64,000 bases of DNA from contig NC_133777.1 of NCBI RefSeq assembly GCF_003597395.2, forward strand, positions 11,778,975 to 11,842,974, written 5' to 3'. This DNA is from Chelonoidis abingdonii. Its lineage: Eukaryota; Chordata; Testudines; Testudinidae. Within the stretch, counting starts at the first letter, position 1. Each line of letters begins with the position of its first letter. Under the pieces are notes generated by a model that had not been told where the DNA came from, searched no databases, and saw nothing but the letters and a program-made list of their open reading frames with translations. Made by a program: the position numbers and the translations under genes. Below are positions 33,186-43,749 of the stretch, one piece after another.

Positions 33186-33410
33186 GGGGGCGGGTTAGGT
33201 TGGATATTAGGAAAAACTTTTTCACTAGGAGGGTAGTGAAGCGCTGGAATGGGTTACCTAGGGAGGTGGTGGAATCTTGTTCCTTACAGGTTTTTAAGGT
33301 CAGGCTTGAAAAAGCCCTGGCTAGGATGATTTAGTTGGTGTTGGTCCTGCTTTGAGCAGGGGGTTGGACTAGATGACCTCTGTCAACCCTGATATTCTTT
33401 GATTCTATGT
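33186..33410 (+). mobile_element. CR1 LINE 3' end, strongly 5'-truncated
   Basis: TTGGATATTAGGAAAAACTT, TTTCACTAGGAGGGTAGTGA, AGCGCTGGAATGGGTTACCT, GGGGTTGGACTAGATGACCT, closing with TTTGATTCTATG, the ATTCTATG terminal repeat on which CR1 priming depends. Well preserved, hence one of the younger copies. Confidence 0.88.
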
Positions 33411-33603
33411 ATAAAAGTAGCCAGTGAAATATACGATCAGGAGACAGAGGGTATTAGCCTTTGGAATCCTCATCTCTACCATCTGTCTGGGGCCAGGACA
33501 GCAAGTTTCAGGATCCGATATTCATCTGGCATAATTGGGTGCAACCCCACTTCATATTATATAGTGATTACATGTATGCAGTCAAATAAAGTGTTAGTCT
33601 AAG

Positions 33604-33969
33604 CAGGACCGGCGCTAGGGGTTTTAGCGCCCTAGGCGCACAGCAATTTAGTCGCCCCGCACCGTGGTCCCGCAGCTGCGGTGGAGCTGCCGCAGTCGTG
33701 CCTGCGGAGGGTCTGCAGGTCAGCGGCTCCAGTGGAGCTGCCGCAGTGGTGCCTGCAGGAGGTCCACTGGAGGCACGGGAGCAGCCGACTGTCCACAGGC
33801 ATGACTGCGGCAGCTCCACCGCAGCCGCGGACCAGCGGACCCTCCGCAGGCAAGACTGCGGCAGCTCCACCAGAGCCGCCTGCCGCCCCCTCCAGCAAAA
33901 TGCCACCCACCAATAATCCTGGTGCCCTAGACAATTGCCTAGGCCGCCTAAATGGAAGTGCCGGCCCTG
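33604..33969. mobile_element. Non-autonomous hAT element with 8-bp target duplication
   Basis: Bounded by AGTCTAAG at 33596-33603 and 33970-33977. The termini CAGGACCGGCGCTAG and, from the right, CAGGGCCGGCACTTCC are hAT-type. The core is GC-rich and palindromic: GTGGAGCTGCCGCAGTCGTG occurs twice in similar form on the left and in inverted form (ACTGCGGCAGCTCCAC) on the right. The frames of up to 181 codons on both strands (33568-34177) come from this palindrome. Its ends match 19169-19502; the centres differ. Confidence 0.88.
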
Positions 33970-33975
33970 AGTCTA

Positions 33976-34240
33976 AGGGCAGGTCTTCACTACCCACTGG
34001 ATCAGAAGGTAGTGATCGAGCTATTGGGGGTTGATTTAGATGCGATAAAAAAAAAAATAAATAAATAAAAAATCGATCCCCGATCGCGCTCCCCATGGAC
34101 TCTGGAACTCCAGCTCTCGATAGGCGGAAGCGGAGTCGACAGGAGAGCAGCAGCAATCGACTCGCCGCTGTCCTCACGGCCAGGTAAGTCGATCTAAGAT
34201 ACCCCGACTTCAGCTACACTATTCGCTGTAGACCTGGGAT
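33976..34240. mobile_element. CGATC-rich MITE, copy 1
   Basis: Left AGGGCAGGTCTTCACTACCC; right, reverse complemented, TCCCAGGTCTACAGCGAATAG-type end. It shares GCGGAGTCGACAGG, CCAGGTAAGTCGATCTAAGA and ACTTCAGCTACACTATTCGC with copy 2 at 34431-34731. An A/T-rich expansion (AAATAAATAAATAAAAAA) lies at about 34049-34070. It directly abuts the hAT element. Confidence 0.7.
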
Positions 34241-34346
34241 TAGTGTCTGAACCATCCAATAGCTGAGGGAAGAGCACCGTGCAAGTCCATGAGGAAACCA
34301 GGCAGCACTCACTGATGGGCGCAGTCCACCATATGTGACCTACGTC

Positions 34347-34428
34347 TTATAGATTCTAGGACTGGAAGAGACCTCGAGAGGTCATCGAGTCCAGTCCCCT
34401 GCCCTCATGGCAGGACCAAATACTGTAG
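34347..34428 (-). mobile_element. CR1 LINE 3' end fragment, antisense
   Basis: TATAGATTCTAGGACTGGAA, GAGACCTCGAGAGGTCATCG, AGTCCAGTCCCCTGCCCTCA, GGCAGGACCAAATAC. This is the short antisense CR1 terminus, truncated after about 80 bases, with MITE copy 2 starting right after it. Confidence 0.75.
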
Positions 34429-34430
34429 TT

Positions 34431-34731
34431 TGAGGCTACGTCTTCACTACCTGCCGTATCAGTGGGTAACAATCGATTTCTCGGAGATCAAAATATCGCG
34501 TCTCATCTAGATGTGATATATCGATGCCCGAACGAGCTCCTATCAATCCTGGAACTCCACCAACCCAAACGGCGGTAGCGGAGTTGACATGGGGAGCCGC
34601 GGACATCGATCCCGTGCCGTGAGGACGGTAGGTAATTCGATCTAAGATACTTCGACTTCAGCTACGTTATTCACGCAGCTGAAGTTGCGTATCTTAGATC
34701 GATTTCCCCCCGTAGTGTAGACCAGCCCTCA
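34431..34731. mobile_element. CGATC-rich MITE, copy 2, with 20-bp terminal inverted repeats
   Basis: The left end TGAGGCTACGTCTTCACTAC pairs with TGAGGGCTGGTCTACACTAC from the right. A second strong hairpin sits inside the right half: TTCGATCTAAGATACTTCGA (34638-34657) with its complement at about 34690-34708. No coding capacity. Better preserved than copy 1. Confidence 0.8.
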
Positions 34732-35520
34732 GTGAGATGTTCCATGAAAGTCAAGGTATGGCCCAAAGTAACTCCTAGATACACAGGCTACAGGCCATGG
34801 TCCGGCCGGTGTCCATTCAGGAAGATGTTAAACTGTTTGTTGGTATAATGCAACTACATTCCCGTTGGACACACTGCAAGTATCAAAGCTGTAACTAGCA
34901 GGCCACATCTTTCAGATCCTGGTCAGCATGGACTCTCAAGCAACCATTAAAGTCCTTGGAGCAGCACCCATTTACACCGGCTAAGGATCTGGTTTGCCTG
35001 CACTCCTGTATGAATGCCAGACACATGACCAGCAGAGATAGATTGAGTTGAGGACAGAGATGGTTGCTTTCTGTAGTATCAGATGAACTTTAATGCTGAC
35101 CCTGTCTGTATTTCATTCTGTTGGTTCCCTTACCACAGTGTGCAACCCTTCCCCAAGATGGGGGCTGGGGAGCGTTGACAGCTGTGTAACTCTATGACCT
35201 TAGCAGATGAATTCAGGCAACGTTAAAAGTACAAGGGTTGGAGCTGCATAAAAGGCAAGAGGTTATATTTTATTTATTGGTTTTAAACAGAACCTGTAGC
35301 GCTACCATCGAGGAGCTGAGAGGCATCTCCTCTCCTCTTCCCCTGCCCGCTGGACCTGGGATTTGCTGTTCCGCACAGCTTCCCTGAGAGAAGATGAAGC
35401 TCAAAGCAGCATTATCTCAGGGCCTTTTTCTCTCCCTTTTTGCAGGAGTTAATTTGTTTAGTGACAGCAACATGAACAATTCCGTTCCTTTAACCTCTGA
35501 CGGACGCACTACCTGCTGTT
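34732..35520. other. Unassigned sequence
   Basis: No exon. A dispersed-repeat trace (CATTTACACCGGCTAAGGAT) lies at about 34968-34987. Confidence 0.4.
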
Positions 35521-35642
35521 AGGATGACCAGATAGCAAGTGTGAAAAATCGGGACAGGAGGTGGGGGGTAATAGGTGCCTGTATAAGGAAAAACCCCCAA
35601 AATCAGGACTGTCCCTGTAAAATCAGGACATCCAGTCACCCT
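35521..35642. mobile_element. Short MITE with AGGGTGACCAG ends
   Basis: Left AGGATGACCAGATAGCAAGT; right, reverse complemented, AGGGTGACTGGATGTCC. Internal GTGGGGGGTAATAGGTGCCT. Sister of 18745-18846. ACCTGCT occurs at 35511-35517 and 35643-35649, but the left copy is separated from the element by three bases, so a target duplication is only possible. Confidence 0.75.
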
Positions 35643-36224
35643 ACCTGCTTTCCGTGCTACAGCTGGGTATGATTCCATAGGGGACGTCTTGCCTGGACTT
35701 TGGAGGCAGAGGGGGATATGGAGTAAGTGCCTTTTTTTTTTTAAGTGTCATTTGGGTTTAAGGTGACACTGTAATAGGCACTCTTCTAACCCAGAGCTTC
35801 TGTTCAATAATGCCAGCAGTACCAACAGAGTTGCTCTATTTCGTATCAAAGTCCTTCTTGTGATGCTCAGCCTTACCCAGGTTAGAGATATTAGCAGATT
35901 GTGGGGATGGCTTCTTTTGTGCTCCAGGAAGAGTAATCATATTTGCTTAGGAGCTGATTTAGGATTCGCCTCGGACGGTCACTATGCTGGTGACACACTT
36001 GCTTTTCCTCACCAGAGCAGCCAACAAACTCATCTGCCTGGGTGTCAGGTGGGTGAACACTAAAGAGATCCCAGCAATGTGGCCATGGGCACACACAGAA
36101 ATAGAAAAGGTCAGAATGTTGATAAACTGACTGCACTGGCTGCCCCATTGGGAGATTGTCACAGTATCTAGTCTAAGTTCCTCCTCTACTTTGGTGGGTC
36201 CTGCGCTTATTGGCAAATTTGCTC
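35643..36224. other. Unassigned sequence
   Basis: A T tract lies at about 35731-35742. The frames on both strands at 35860-36216 overlap one another and show no similarity. Confidence 0.4.
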
Positions 36225-36809
36225 ACCTCAGTGATCTTCCCCACAGTCTAGGTCAACTTCTCCTGCGTCTGATCAGGAGTTGGGAGGTTTGGGGGGAACC
36301 TGGGTCCGCCCTCTACTCCGGGTTCCAGCCCAGGGCCCTGTGGATTGCAGCTGTCTATAGTGCCTCCTGTAACAGCTGCATGACAGCTACAACTCCCTGG
36401 GCTACTTCCCCATGGCCTCCTCCAAACACCTTCTTTATCCTCACCACAGGACCTTCCTCCTGGTGTCTGATAACGCTTGTACTCCTTAGTCCTCCAGCAG
36501 CACACCCTCTCACTCTCAGCTCCTTGTGCCTCTTGCTCCCAGCTCCTCACACACACTTCCTCTCCTCTGGCTCCTCCCCGCCTGACTGGAGTGAGCTCCT
36601 TTTTAAACCCAGGTGCCCTGATTAGCCTGCCTTGATTGGCTGCAGGTGATCTAATCAGCCTGTCTGCCTTAATTGGTTCTAGCAGGTTCCTGATTACTCT
36701 AGTGCAGCCCCTGCTCTGGTCACTCAGGGAACAGAAAACTACTCATCCAGTGACCAGTATATTTGCCCTCTACCAGACTCCTGTACCCCATTGGCCTGCG
36801 TCTGTCACA
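36225..36809 (-). repeat. LTR-like interspersed repeat (possible solo LTR)
   Basis: On the minus strand it opens TGTGACAGACGCAGG at 36809 and carries a TATA-like GGGTTTAAAAAGGAGCTC at about 36610-36593. It then continues GC-rich for about 350 bases, an order compatible with U3-R-U5. No internal region is found. The frame at 36191-36625 and its minus shadow 36248-36556 lie within it. The 5'-end motif is clear but the other boundary and a target duplication are not, so the LTR class is an inference; an unclassified repeat is the alternative. Confidence 0.45.
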
Positions 36810-37294
36810 ATACATAATAATGTTAATGGACTAGAAAATGGGTCACAGGTTTACAGTTGCCTGCTAAACATCTTGGCGAACCAGCGGCATTTAACAGGAA
36901 CCAGTGCTGAGGTGAAGCCAAGACATTTATCCTGTGACAATATTCCATTGCAGTGACTTTATTTTGAGGAGCCCACATGATTGATGATTACAGCTGCTGT
37001 CATTCGGTTTGATGGATTTTTAGTGCTGTAGAGTGACATTTGCTCAATGTAGCATTCTTGAAAAGCCATATTCTGATTAGCATACAGGAGAGACTTGCTC
37101 TGTGAGGTCAGCCAATCAGATGCCAGCTCATGCACAAAATGTACACAATCAAGAAAGTTTCTAGTGCTTTGAGGAACACAGGGCTAGGAGCCAGATTCTG
37201 TTGTGGAAACTTTTTTTAATGGTAAAGATGGGTGAATAAAGACTATGACACTAATATTATATGACATATGGAATTTCAACTGTTTATGTTAGCT
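36810..37294. other. Unassigned AT-rich sequence
   Basis: Nothing recognised. Confidence 0.4.
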
Positions 37295-37710
37295 GGCAGG
37301 GAAATGGATTGCTGATTAAAGCATGGGACTGGGAGTCTAGAGACCTTGGTTCTAGACTTGGCTGTGCCACTGACTTGCTATGGGACCTTGGCCAAGTCCC
37401 TTAGACATAAATCTTCAAAGTTCTCTGCTATTTTGGAGTACCTAAATGTTGGGATGCCCAACTTGAGAGACTTTGGGCAGACTTTTGGACACACTGAGTA
37501 GCCACAACTCCTGAAATCAGCATACTTTAAGAAAAAAAGAAAGAGAAACAATCGAGCCCCAGTCAAGCGTCTTAATTTGGGCATCTAGCTTGAAATTGTT
37601 GGCCTTAGCTTAGAAACACAGAGGTTATCTCCATCTGTAAAATGAGGATAACAACAATTGTCTACCTCACAAGGGTGTTGTAAGTTTTTCTTTACACTAA
37701 TTAATAAGTT
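37295..37710 (+). repeat. MIR SINE split by a MITE
   Basis: The first part has GACTGGGAGTCTAGAGACCT, TGTGCCACTGACTTGCTATG and ACCTTGGCCAAGTCCCTTA. The second part resumes at 37605 with TTAGCTTAGAAACACAGAGG, ATCTCCATCTGTAAAATGAG and CTACCTCACAAGGGTGTTGT. Excising 37404-37604 and one TTA restores the normal MIR order. Confidence 0.75.
37404..37604. mobile_element. MITE (GGCCTAAATTTTCA family) inserted in MIR, TTA duplication
   Basis: Flanked by TTA at 37401-37403 and 37605-37607. The left end GACATAAATCTTCAAAGTT is inverted relative to the right end, GGCCAACAATTTCAAGCTAG in reverse complement. Internal ATGTTGGGATGCCCAACTTG is itself palindromic. A TTA duplication suggests a PIF/Harbinger-type transposase in trans; that is inference. 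Confidence 0.6.
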
Positions 37711-39339
37711 GATTAATTGAAGTGGTTTCAGATCTTCACATAGAAGGCTTTATAAATTTGGAAGTCATTATTCTAGTCAAGGGCTTGGTAAATCACACCT
37801 GGCTTCTAACTTCACTGGAGGCCTCTCTGTTTTCCCACACATACAGAAAAGTTGCCAGAACTACATCACATAGAGACACGTGTCTTCACGAGAGACGGTC
37901 ACCACAATATTTGTGGCTAGTGTGCGCCCCAAGTGGGATCCCCAGCTCAGTGCTGGTCAGTTCCTGCTCTTCACTATACTTATTATAGATCTGAATTTCA
38001 TCTTGCCATATTTGAAAACTGTCTCTGGAGTTTAATGATTTGAAATTCACTCACCACTAAAGTCAACTGAGTCACTGCTAATGCTAGTTTCTACCAGCAG
38101 CAGGCTGTGATGGTCTTTAGAGATGGCCTTTTCTTTCCTGACTCCCAACTGGAGGAAGATAATGGGGGAAGAAAACCAGAGGAAGGATGTGAAAGGGAGA
38201 AGATGGGGGAGAATACAAAAGATGATCAGGAAGAGAGGCACAATCTTCTCACAACTGAATTGTGTACGTGCAGAGTGAACATTTATATGGCTATGTTGCA
38301 TGTATGCCAGATATATAGCTATCTCAAGCTATTTTTCCTCAGAGGAGGCTTATATAGAGCAAAAATATAATAGCATGTCTCTGGAGGACATTTTTTCTTC
38401 AGGAACAAGTGGGTAAGGGATAATTCCTGAGTGATGTAGGTACTTGTGATATTTATCTCCACTTGGGAGGAGAGGAGGGATAACTCACAACAGAAATGAG
38501 CTACAGTGTATTATGCATGCACAATGCACTGTTCTTTTCTCCCACTCTTTTTTCAGGACTCAAAAAGCTTCAGGTGACAGTTATGGAGAGAAAGAGCGAG
38601 CGAGCGATTTCTGGATGAAGTAGGAATGAAAGAGTTTGATAAACTGAAAGAGAACCAAACCGCTTTGAGAGATCTTTGTGGGTAGGTGAACGTCAGGGTC
38701 AGAAGAGCCAGAGTTAGTGACATTGCACAGGGCTTTGCTTTTTAATGGAGCTACGACTAGGCTGATTTTCAGTTGGTCTCCAAATCTGCACCTGTGAGTC
38801 ACAAATATCCCTCTTGTCTTGCACATGTAAAGTATGCATTGTTGCAAGCACAGAACTGGAGGCTGCAGCCAAAAATTTGGCCCAAGCTTATAACTTGCAA
38901 GCAGTCTTCACCAATAACAAAGGGGTATGGTATACTAGAGAAAAAATAGAACGTGAAACTCCCTCTAGCTGAGAATCTGGCCCACAGGGGTTCATCTCTC
39001 TGTGCCTCATGCTCTTAGAGCCCAATCCTGCAAGGTGCTGAGTGGCTCTTGGGAGCTGCAGAGCACCCTCATCTCTCATTGAGCTCTGTCGGAGTTAAGG
39101 CCACTAAGTAGGAGACATTCAGAATCTTGGAAGACTGGGCTGTCTCTCTAATGATGGGCTTTGCTTCATGCTGTATAGCCTGCTAGCATAGAAATATTCA
39201 CAGCACATCACTCAGATATTATCAAAGAAATGGCAGTTCATGTTTTGCACATCACAGCTGTATATTACGAGTCTCACTAAGCAAGGAGAAAAACTGGAAA
39301 CAAAATCCACAAACCAAGCAAAATAAATATAAAAAGGCA
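37711..39339. other. Mostly unassigned sequence
   Basis: A dispersed-repeat trace lies at about 39005-39110 (CCCAATCCTGCAAGGTGCTG ... ATTGAGCTCTGT). A (GAGC)n run lies at 38593-38606. No exon. Confidence 0.35.
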
Positions 39340-39760
39340 GTAAAAGTAAGCTGATGGTGTTGCTCTAATTTGAGCAAACATTAATTTAAAATGTGTAATT
39401 AAATTAATGCATTTTAAAAAAAAAACCCACTAAATCCTGACCATGGATATAAATACGTTATAGGGTTCTCCTTTGACATCACATCTCTTTCACGGTTTAC
39501 GACTCACAATTTATTTCAATGTCACCAGAATCCCAAGGAATTATTTATGTCCTTGTCACTCACCATTGTTTTTTTATTTATCCTCTATATTTATATCATC
39601 TCCACAATAACACACGCCCCATATGTAGACATCACCTCCATGTGATAAATTACCGAGCTGTGTAATAAATTAATTTAGTATGTGCCTTTGACTGCCTTGC
39701 AACACTAGGCCAACGAACCCAGCTCGACGGGACTTATTCTAAGAATCCAAACATCTGAAC
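39340..39760. promoter_or_regulatory. Repeat-free TAAT-rich block, candidate conserved non-coding element
   Basis: A dense set of homeodomain-type cores: GTAATTAAATTAATGC (39396-39411), TGATAAATTACCGAG, GTAATAAATTAATTTAG (39662-39678). CpGs are retained in AACGAACCCAGCTCGACGGG. There is no repeat and no frame of note. Regulatory function is inferred from composition only. Confidence 0.3.
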
Positions 39761-41384
39761 AGCTTCAGATGCTTCATTTTTAAAATATTAAAGCATGTTA
39801 CCACAAATGTATTTCCTTTCTCCACCCCCTCCCTGCAAAAAATGTGAATCAACCCCCAGAACAGGTAATATCCAAGTCTGAAACAGAGCAGTTCAAGGAC
39901 CAGTGTCTTGGGACTTGCCAGTGGCTTGGGACTTGCCAGTGGCTTAAGGTTCTTATTTCTAGGACAGTAATGGGTGATTCCTAGCTACCCAATGGCCCTC
40001 ACAACAGTTGCTTCTACCCTTGGAAGGTCCAGAGATGGCAGTCTTTGCATCTGTGACATTTTTAGGCCTATAAAAACTACTTCAAGCTATTTAAGGAGGG
40101 GCTTCACCTGTAATACCTGTCTCTGAGTACTTCAGAGTTGGGCTCATGGCAATCATGTTCCGGAGAGTCCCAGTTAAAATTGTTTAAAACTTCTTCCACT
40201 TGCAAAGTAATGTGGCAGAAGCAAAATGTATTATTTATATATGCACACACACACGCAAAGTGTATGACAAAGTACCTAGACAATGCCAATGCATCCTACT
40301 GTTATGTACACGAGTACACACATATACTATACCAATTTATGAACATAGTTTGTAAAAGGATATTGGGAACCTTTGCCACGAACGATGCCACCAAGTGTAA
40401 AATGTTATTATTGCCACCTGCCCATTTTCAAAGGTATAGAGAGAAACAAGGTGCCAAATATGCCTGAGGTTTAACTCAATTTAATTGGATGAATGATGAG
40501 TCTGGCACAAGAAATCTATGCATTTACTGTAATAAAGCTAAAAGCGGATAGAAGCCGAAACAGTACATCACATAACGTTTCCATATACTTATTACCATTG
40601 ATTTTTAAAATGACGTAGCTACAAAAGATTACACTTGTCCAACTCCTACATTTTAATGCTATAATAGGATGCAAACTATGTAAATATTTTTCAAATGTAT
40701 AGGGTCGTAGTACCTGATCGTCAGCATTTGTAAATTGGCATAATTGCATTGAATTCAATAGAGCTACGTTGATTTATACTTGCTGAGGCTTTGCTCACTA
40801 CGTGTTATTATGAACACTGGACAAATCTATAATGTATTTAAAATGTTGCATGTGTGTACTGTGTTCTGTGAAGCATTAGCTATAAGTCCTACAGCCCTTA
40901 CCACCATGTTAGTCCGATTGCCTTCAGTAAAACTATTTATGATGTTCAACAGGGACTATTCACATGTGTAAAGGCTGCAAGATCTGGGCCTATCAAATGC
41001 ATATTCTTCAGAGGGTCATTCTGGTCTGTGCCAAGATGACTTCTCCTCCCTTGGTCACCAGTATTGCAGATTGTCCATCTCTTTTTACACTTCTGTCTTC
41101 AGTTCTTCCCTGATGCTATCCAAAGCTAGAGATACCATTCAGCCTTGTCGAAGTGAGGAACTATTCTGACAAATGCAGCTCGCCATGATTTCATTTCCAC
41201 AAAGGGGTTTCAGAATATTTTCTCAGGCTGCTGTAGAATGTTTACATTTAACTCCCATGTTGGGGATCATGCCAGAAGGCTATTACAGAAGGTTCTGTCT
41301 TAGCCAGGCTACACTGAAATGGCAGATTGAGAACCTCCAGCTGGTTTGGGAGATTTTTTTATATGCAGATTGACATGGATACTC
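39761..41384. other. Unassigned AT-rich sequence
   Basis: An 18-base unit GGGACTTGCCAGTGGCTT is tandemly duplicated at 39910-39945. A CA stretch lies at 40243-40254. The frames at 40138-40467 and 40516-40758 show no known similarity. Confidence 0.4.
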
Positions 41385-42760
41385 TACCTCCAGCTCCTTC
41401 ACCTGCCCCTGTTTTCTCCTGACCTCCTTGCCCCACTTAACCTCTCATTCCCTTCTGGCTTCTTCCCTACCCCATACCATGCGTATTCCAGTTTCTCCAG
41501 CCTCAAAAAGCCAACCCTTGGTCCCTCACCTGCCTCTCCAGCTATCATTCACTTCCTTTCTTCCCATTTATTTGTGTTACAGTAGCATGGAGCCCCAGTC
41601 ATGGAGCAGGACCCCATTGTGCTAGGTACTGTACACACATTCACTTCCACACTCACCAAATGAGCGCCCATCTTCCCCCTCTACTCCACCCCCTTCATTC
41701 CTCTGAAATTGCTCCCACCAAGATGTGTAATGCTCTCTTCCTGGCTAAGTCTCAGGGTCAGTGCACCATCATTCTCCTTGATTCCTAGCTGTTGTTAACA
41801 CTGTTGGTCATGCTCAACCTCTTGCCCTGTTTTAGTTTCCCACAGCTCTGCTCCTCTGTCTCTCCCCTACCTTTCCTCCATCCCCCTTCACTGTCTTTTT
41901 GGTGGGTCGTCCTCCTCCTCCTCCTGCTGCTGCTTTCAGTGGCAATCCTGCCAAACTCTGCTCTTAGATTTCTCTTCCCCCTCACCACCCTTTCCCTGGG
42001 TGAGCTCTCTGTTCACCCACATATCTATTGACCATCCCAAAGTGAATGACTCCCAAGCCTACCTCTCTCTTTCATTCTGCCATTTACATCTCCTTCTGGG
42101 GGTTTCACCATCAGCTCACACTTGATGTAGACAAACCCTGAACTCCCAGTTTTTCCCCTTCTGACCCCCTACTTTGTGCTCTGTCACTGTTGATCACACC
42201 TCTGCTATCCCTGTCACTCAGGTTCTTAACTCTGAGGCCAGCTCAGACTCCTCCCTCTAGTTCACTCCTCCCCCAAGTCCTGCCGCTTCTTCCATCAAAA
42301 CCTCTTCTTTCTATTCAGACAGCTAAAACTCTCATTTCCTGTCTTGATCACAGGAATTTCCTCTCCTTCCCCCTTCCAGTCTGTACAATATGCAGTCACC
42401 AGGATGATGTACCTGGCCCCTCAGTCCATGTGACATACACACACCTTTGAATCCCTACACTGGTTTCTCCTTCTCCATTGAAAATTCAACCTCCTTGTCA
42501 TTGACCTCAAAGCCCTACCTACCCCTGTCTCTCCCCACTTCTCTGAGTTTCTCTCTGACTGCATAGTCCACTCATTCCCTATATTCCACCAAGGATGCTA
42601 CTCAGGTCACTCTATTTGTCTGCTTTTCACACAGGCCCAATCAATGCGATTTCCTTCCCTTCGCTGCATATGGAGCAGCTTTCCTGAGCTGACACATCAG
42701 ACCATTATCCTCTCATTTCAGTGCCAGGATACCTACCACAAAAGGCTCTGCTAAGACTTT
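41385..42760 (+). mobile_element. L2-like LINE, decayed, sense strand
   Basis: A pyrimidine-rich 1.3-kb block that follows the order of the L2 ORF2 3' half as I know it from amniotes. It shows TGTTGGTCATGCTCAACCTC (cf. the TVDH... segment), TTTCCCTGGGTGAGCTCTCT, GAATGACTCCCAAGCCTACC, ACTGTTGATCACACC, CAGACTCCTCCCTCTAGTTC, CCAGTCTGTACAATATGCAG, GATGATGTACCTGGCCCCTC and TGACCTCAAAGCCCTACCTA. All frames (41346-41625, 41792-42031, 42190-42450) are broken. A SINE fragment interrupts at 41575-41645. Strong sequence order but heavy decay. Confidence 0.7.
41575..41645 (-). repeat. MIR-like SINE fragment inside the L2 block
   Basis: AGTAGCATGGAGCCCCAGTC and CATTGTGCTAGGTACTGTAC match the first antisense block of the 5272-5540 copy. 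Confidence 0.55.
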
Positions 42761-43749
42761 TCTATTATATGTAATATTTTAAGTCTCTTTGTTCCAGCCT
42801 GTTGTGCACTGACTAGCCTTTGCTAGGTAACCACAAAATCCCAGGCCTTGTCCGTCCTTGGGATTAGCCTCAGTTCAGTAGCTGGTGGCCAGCAAAGGCT
42901 AGTGCTGGTGGAACAGAGAGATTTAAAAAGAGACTTTTAAAAGAGACCTCCCCCAAGGAGTTTGCACTGATGCAGCTGCACGGATTGCTGGCCACCGAAC
43001 CCTGCAGCCCAGGGACAGACAAGACTTTATTGATGCTGCTTTGTTACCCTCCCCACACTGCAGCATCACATCCAGATTTAGATTATACAGATCTTTGGAG
43101 CTGTGACCAAAGGGCTTTTGTTTGTTTGCTTGTTTCTGCTTGGACTAGAGAACAAATAAATAATCCCCAACATTCAGAATAATACTCCTCACACATCAGA
43201 TGAGCGTGAAATCTGACCTTTCCTAGTTAATCCTTCCTGGTGAGGCCTTAGATCTTGTGCTGCCTGATGATCAAACAGGATTGTATTAAGCAAACATGGA
43301 GAACAAGCTCTTATCTAGATATAATTTCTCTCCCTTCCAGGGGATCCTGTTCTCTCTTTCTCGGACTCCTCCCTCCTCTAGTTGCATGAAATCGGCCAAA
43401 TCCATAATCTAATCTGGCTGGGACTCGAAGGTGGAAAAAAATCAAGTCCTAATGCAGTGAGTGCTCAAGTGGAGAATGAAGCCAATCAGAAGAGCACTGG
43501 CAATCCCTTTTCAGGGCGCCTCATTGAGGGAAGGGCAGGAAGCTCCTCACCAGCAAGCAGTGGTGCTCACTGAGCTCCTGCACGTTTATTGCCACAGCCT
43601 CAGCCTGGGGCTTTGGCTGGAGAAATAGCAGCATGAGTGCCTAGGACTGAGTTCACCCCGGGGCCTCGGAGGGGTTGGGAAGGTGACCCCTTCTCACGCA
43701 TATCCCCTTAGTGTGTGTTCATGTTACTTTAAAAGGCTCCATGTTGCAC
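42761..43749. other. Unassigned sequence
   Basis: AT-rich until about 43400, then GC rises toward the islands. TTTGTTTGTTTGCTTGTTT lies at about 43118-43136. The frames at 42970-43182 and 43382-43573 have no known similarity. Confidence 0.4.

Noticed and set aside
33632..34177. 181-codon minus frame and overlapping plus frames
   Set aside because: All lie in the palindromic GC-rich hAT element and the adjoining MITE; a palindrome opens both strands together.
34638..34710. A microRNA or structured RNA hairpin
   Set aside because: It is the internal hairpin of a MITE that has a second copy nearby.
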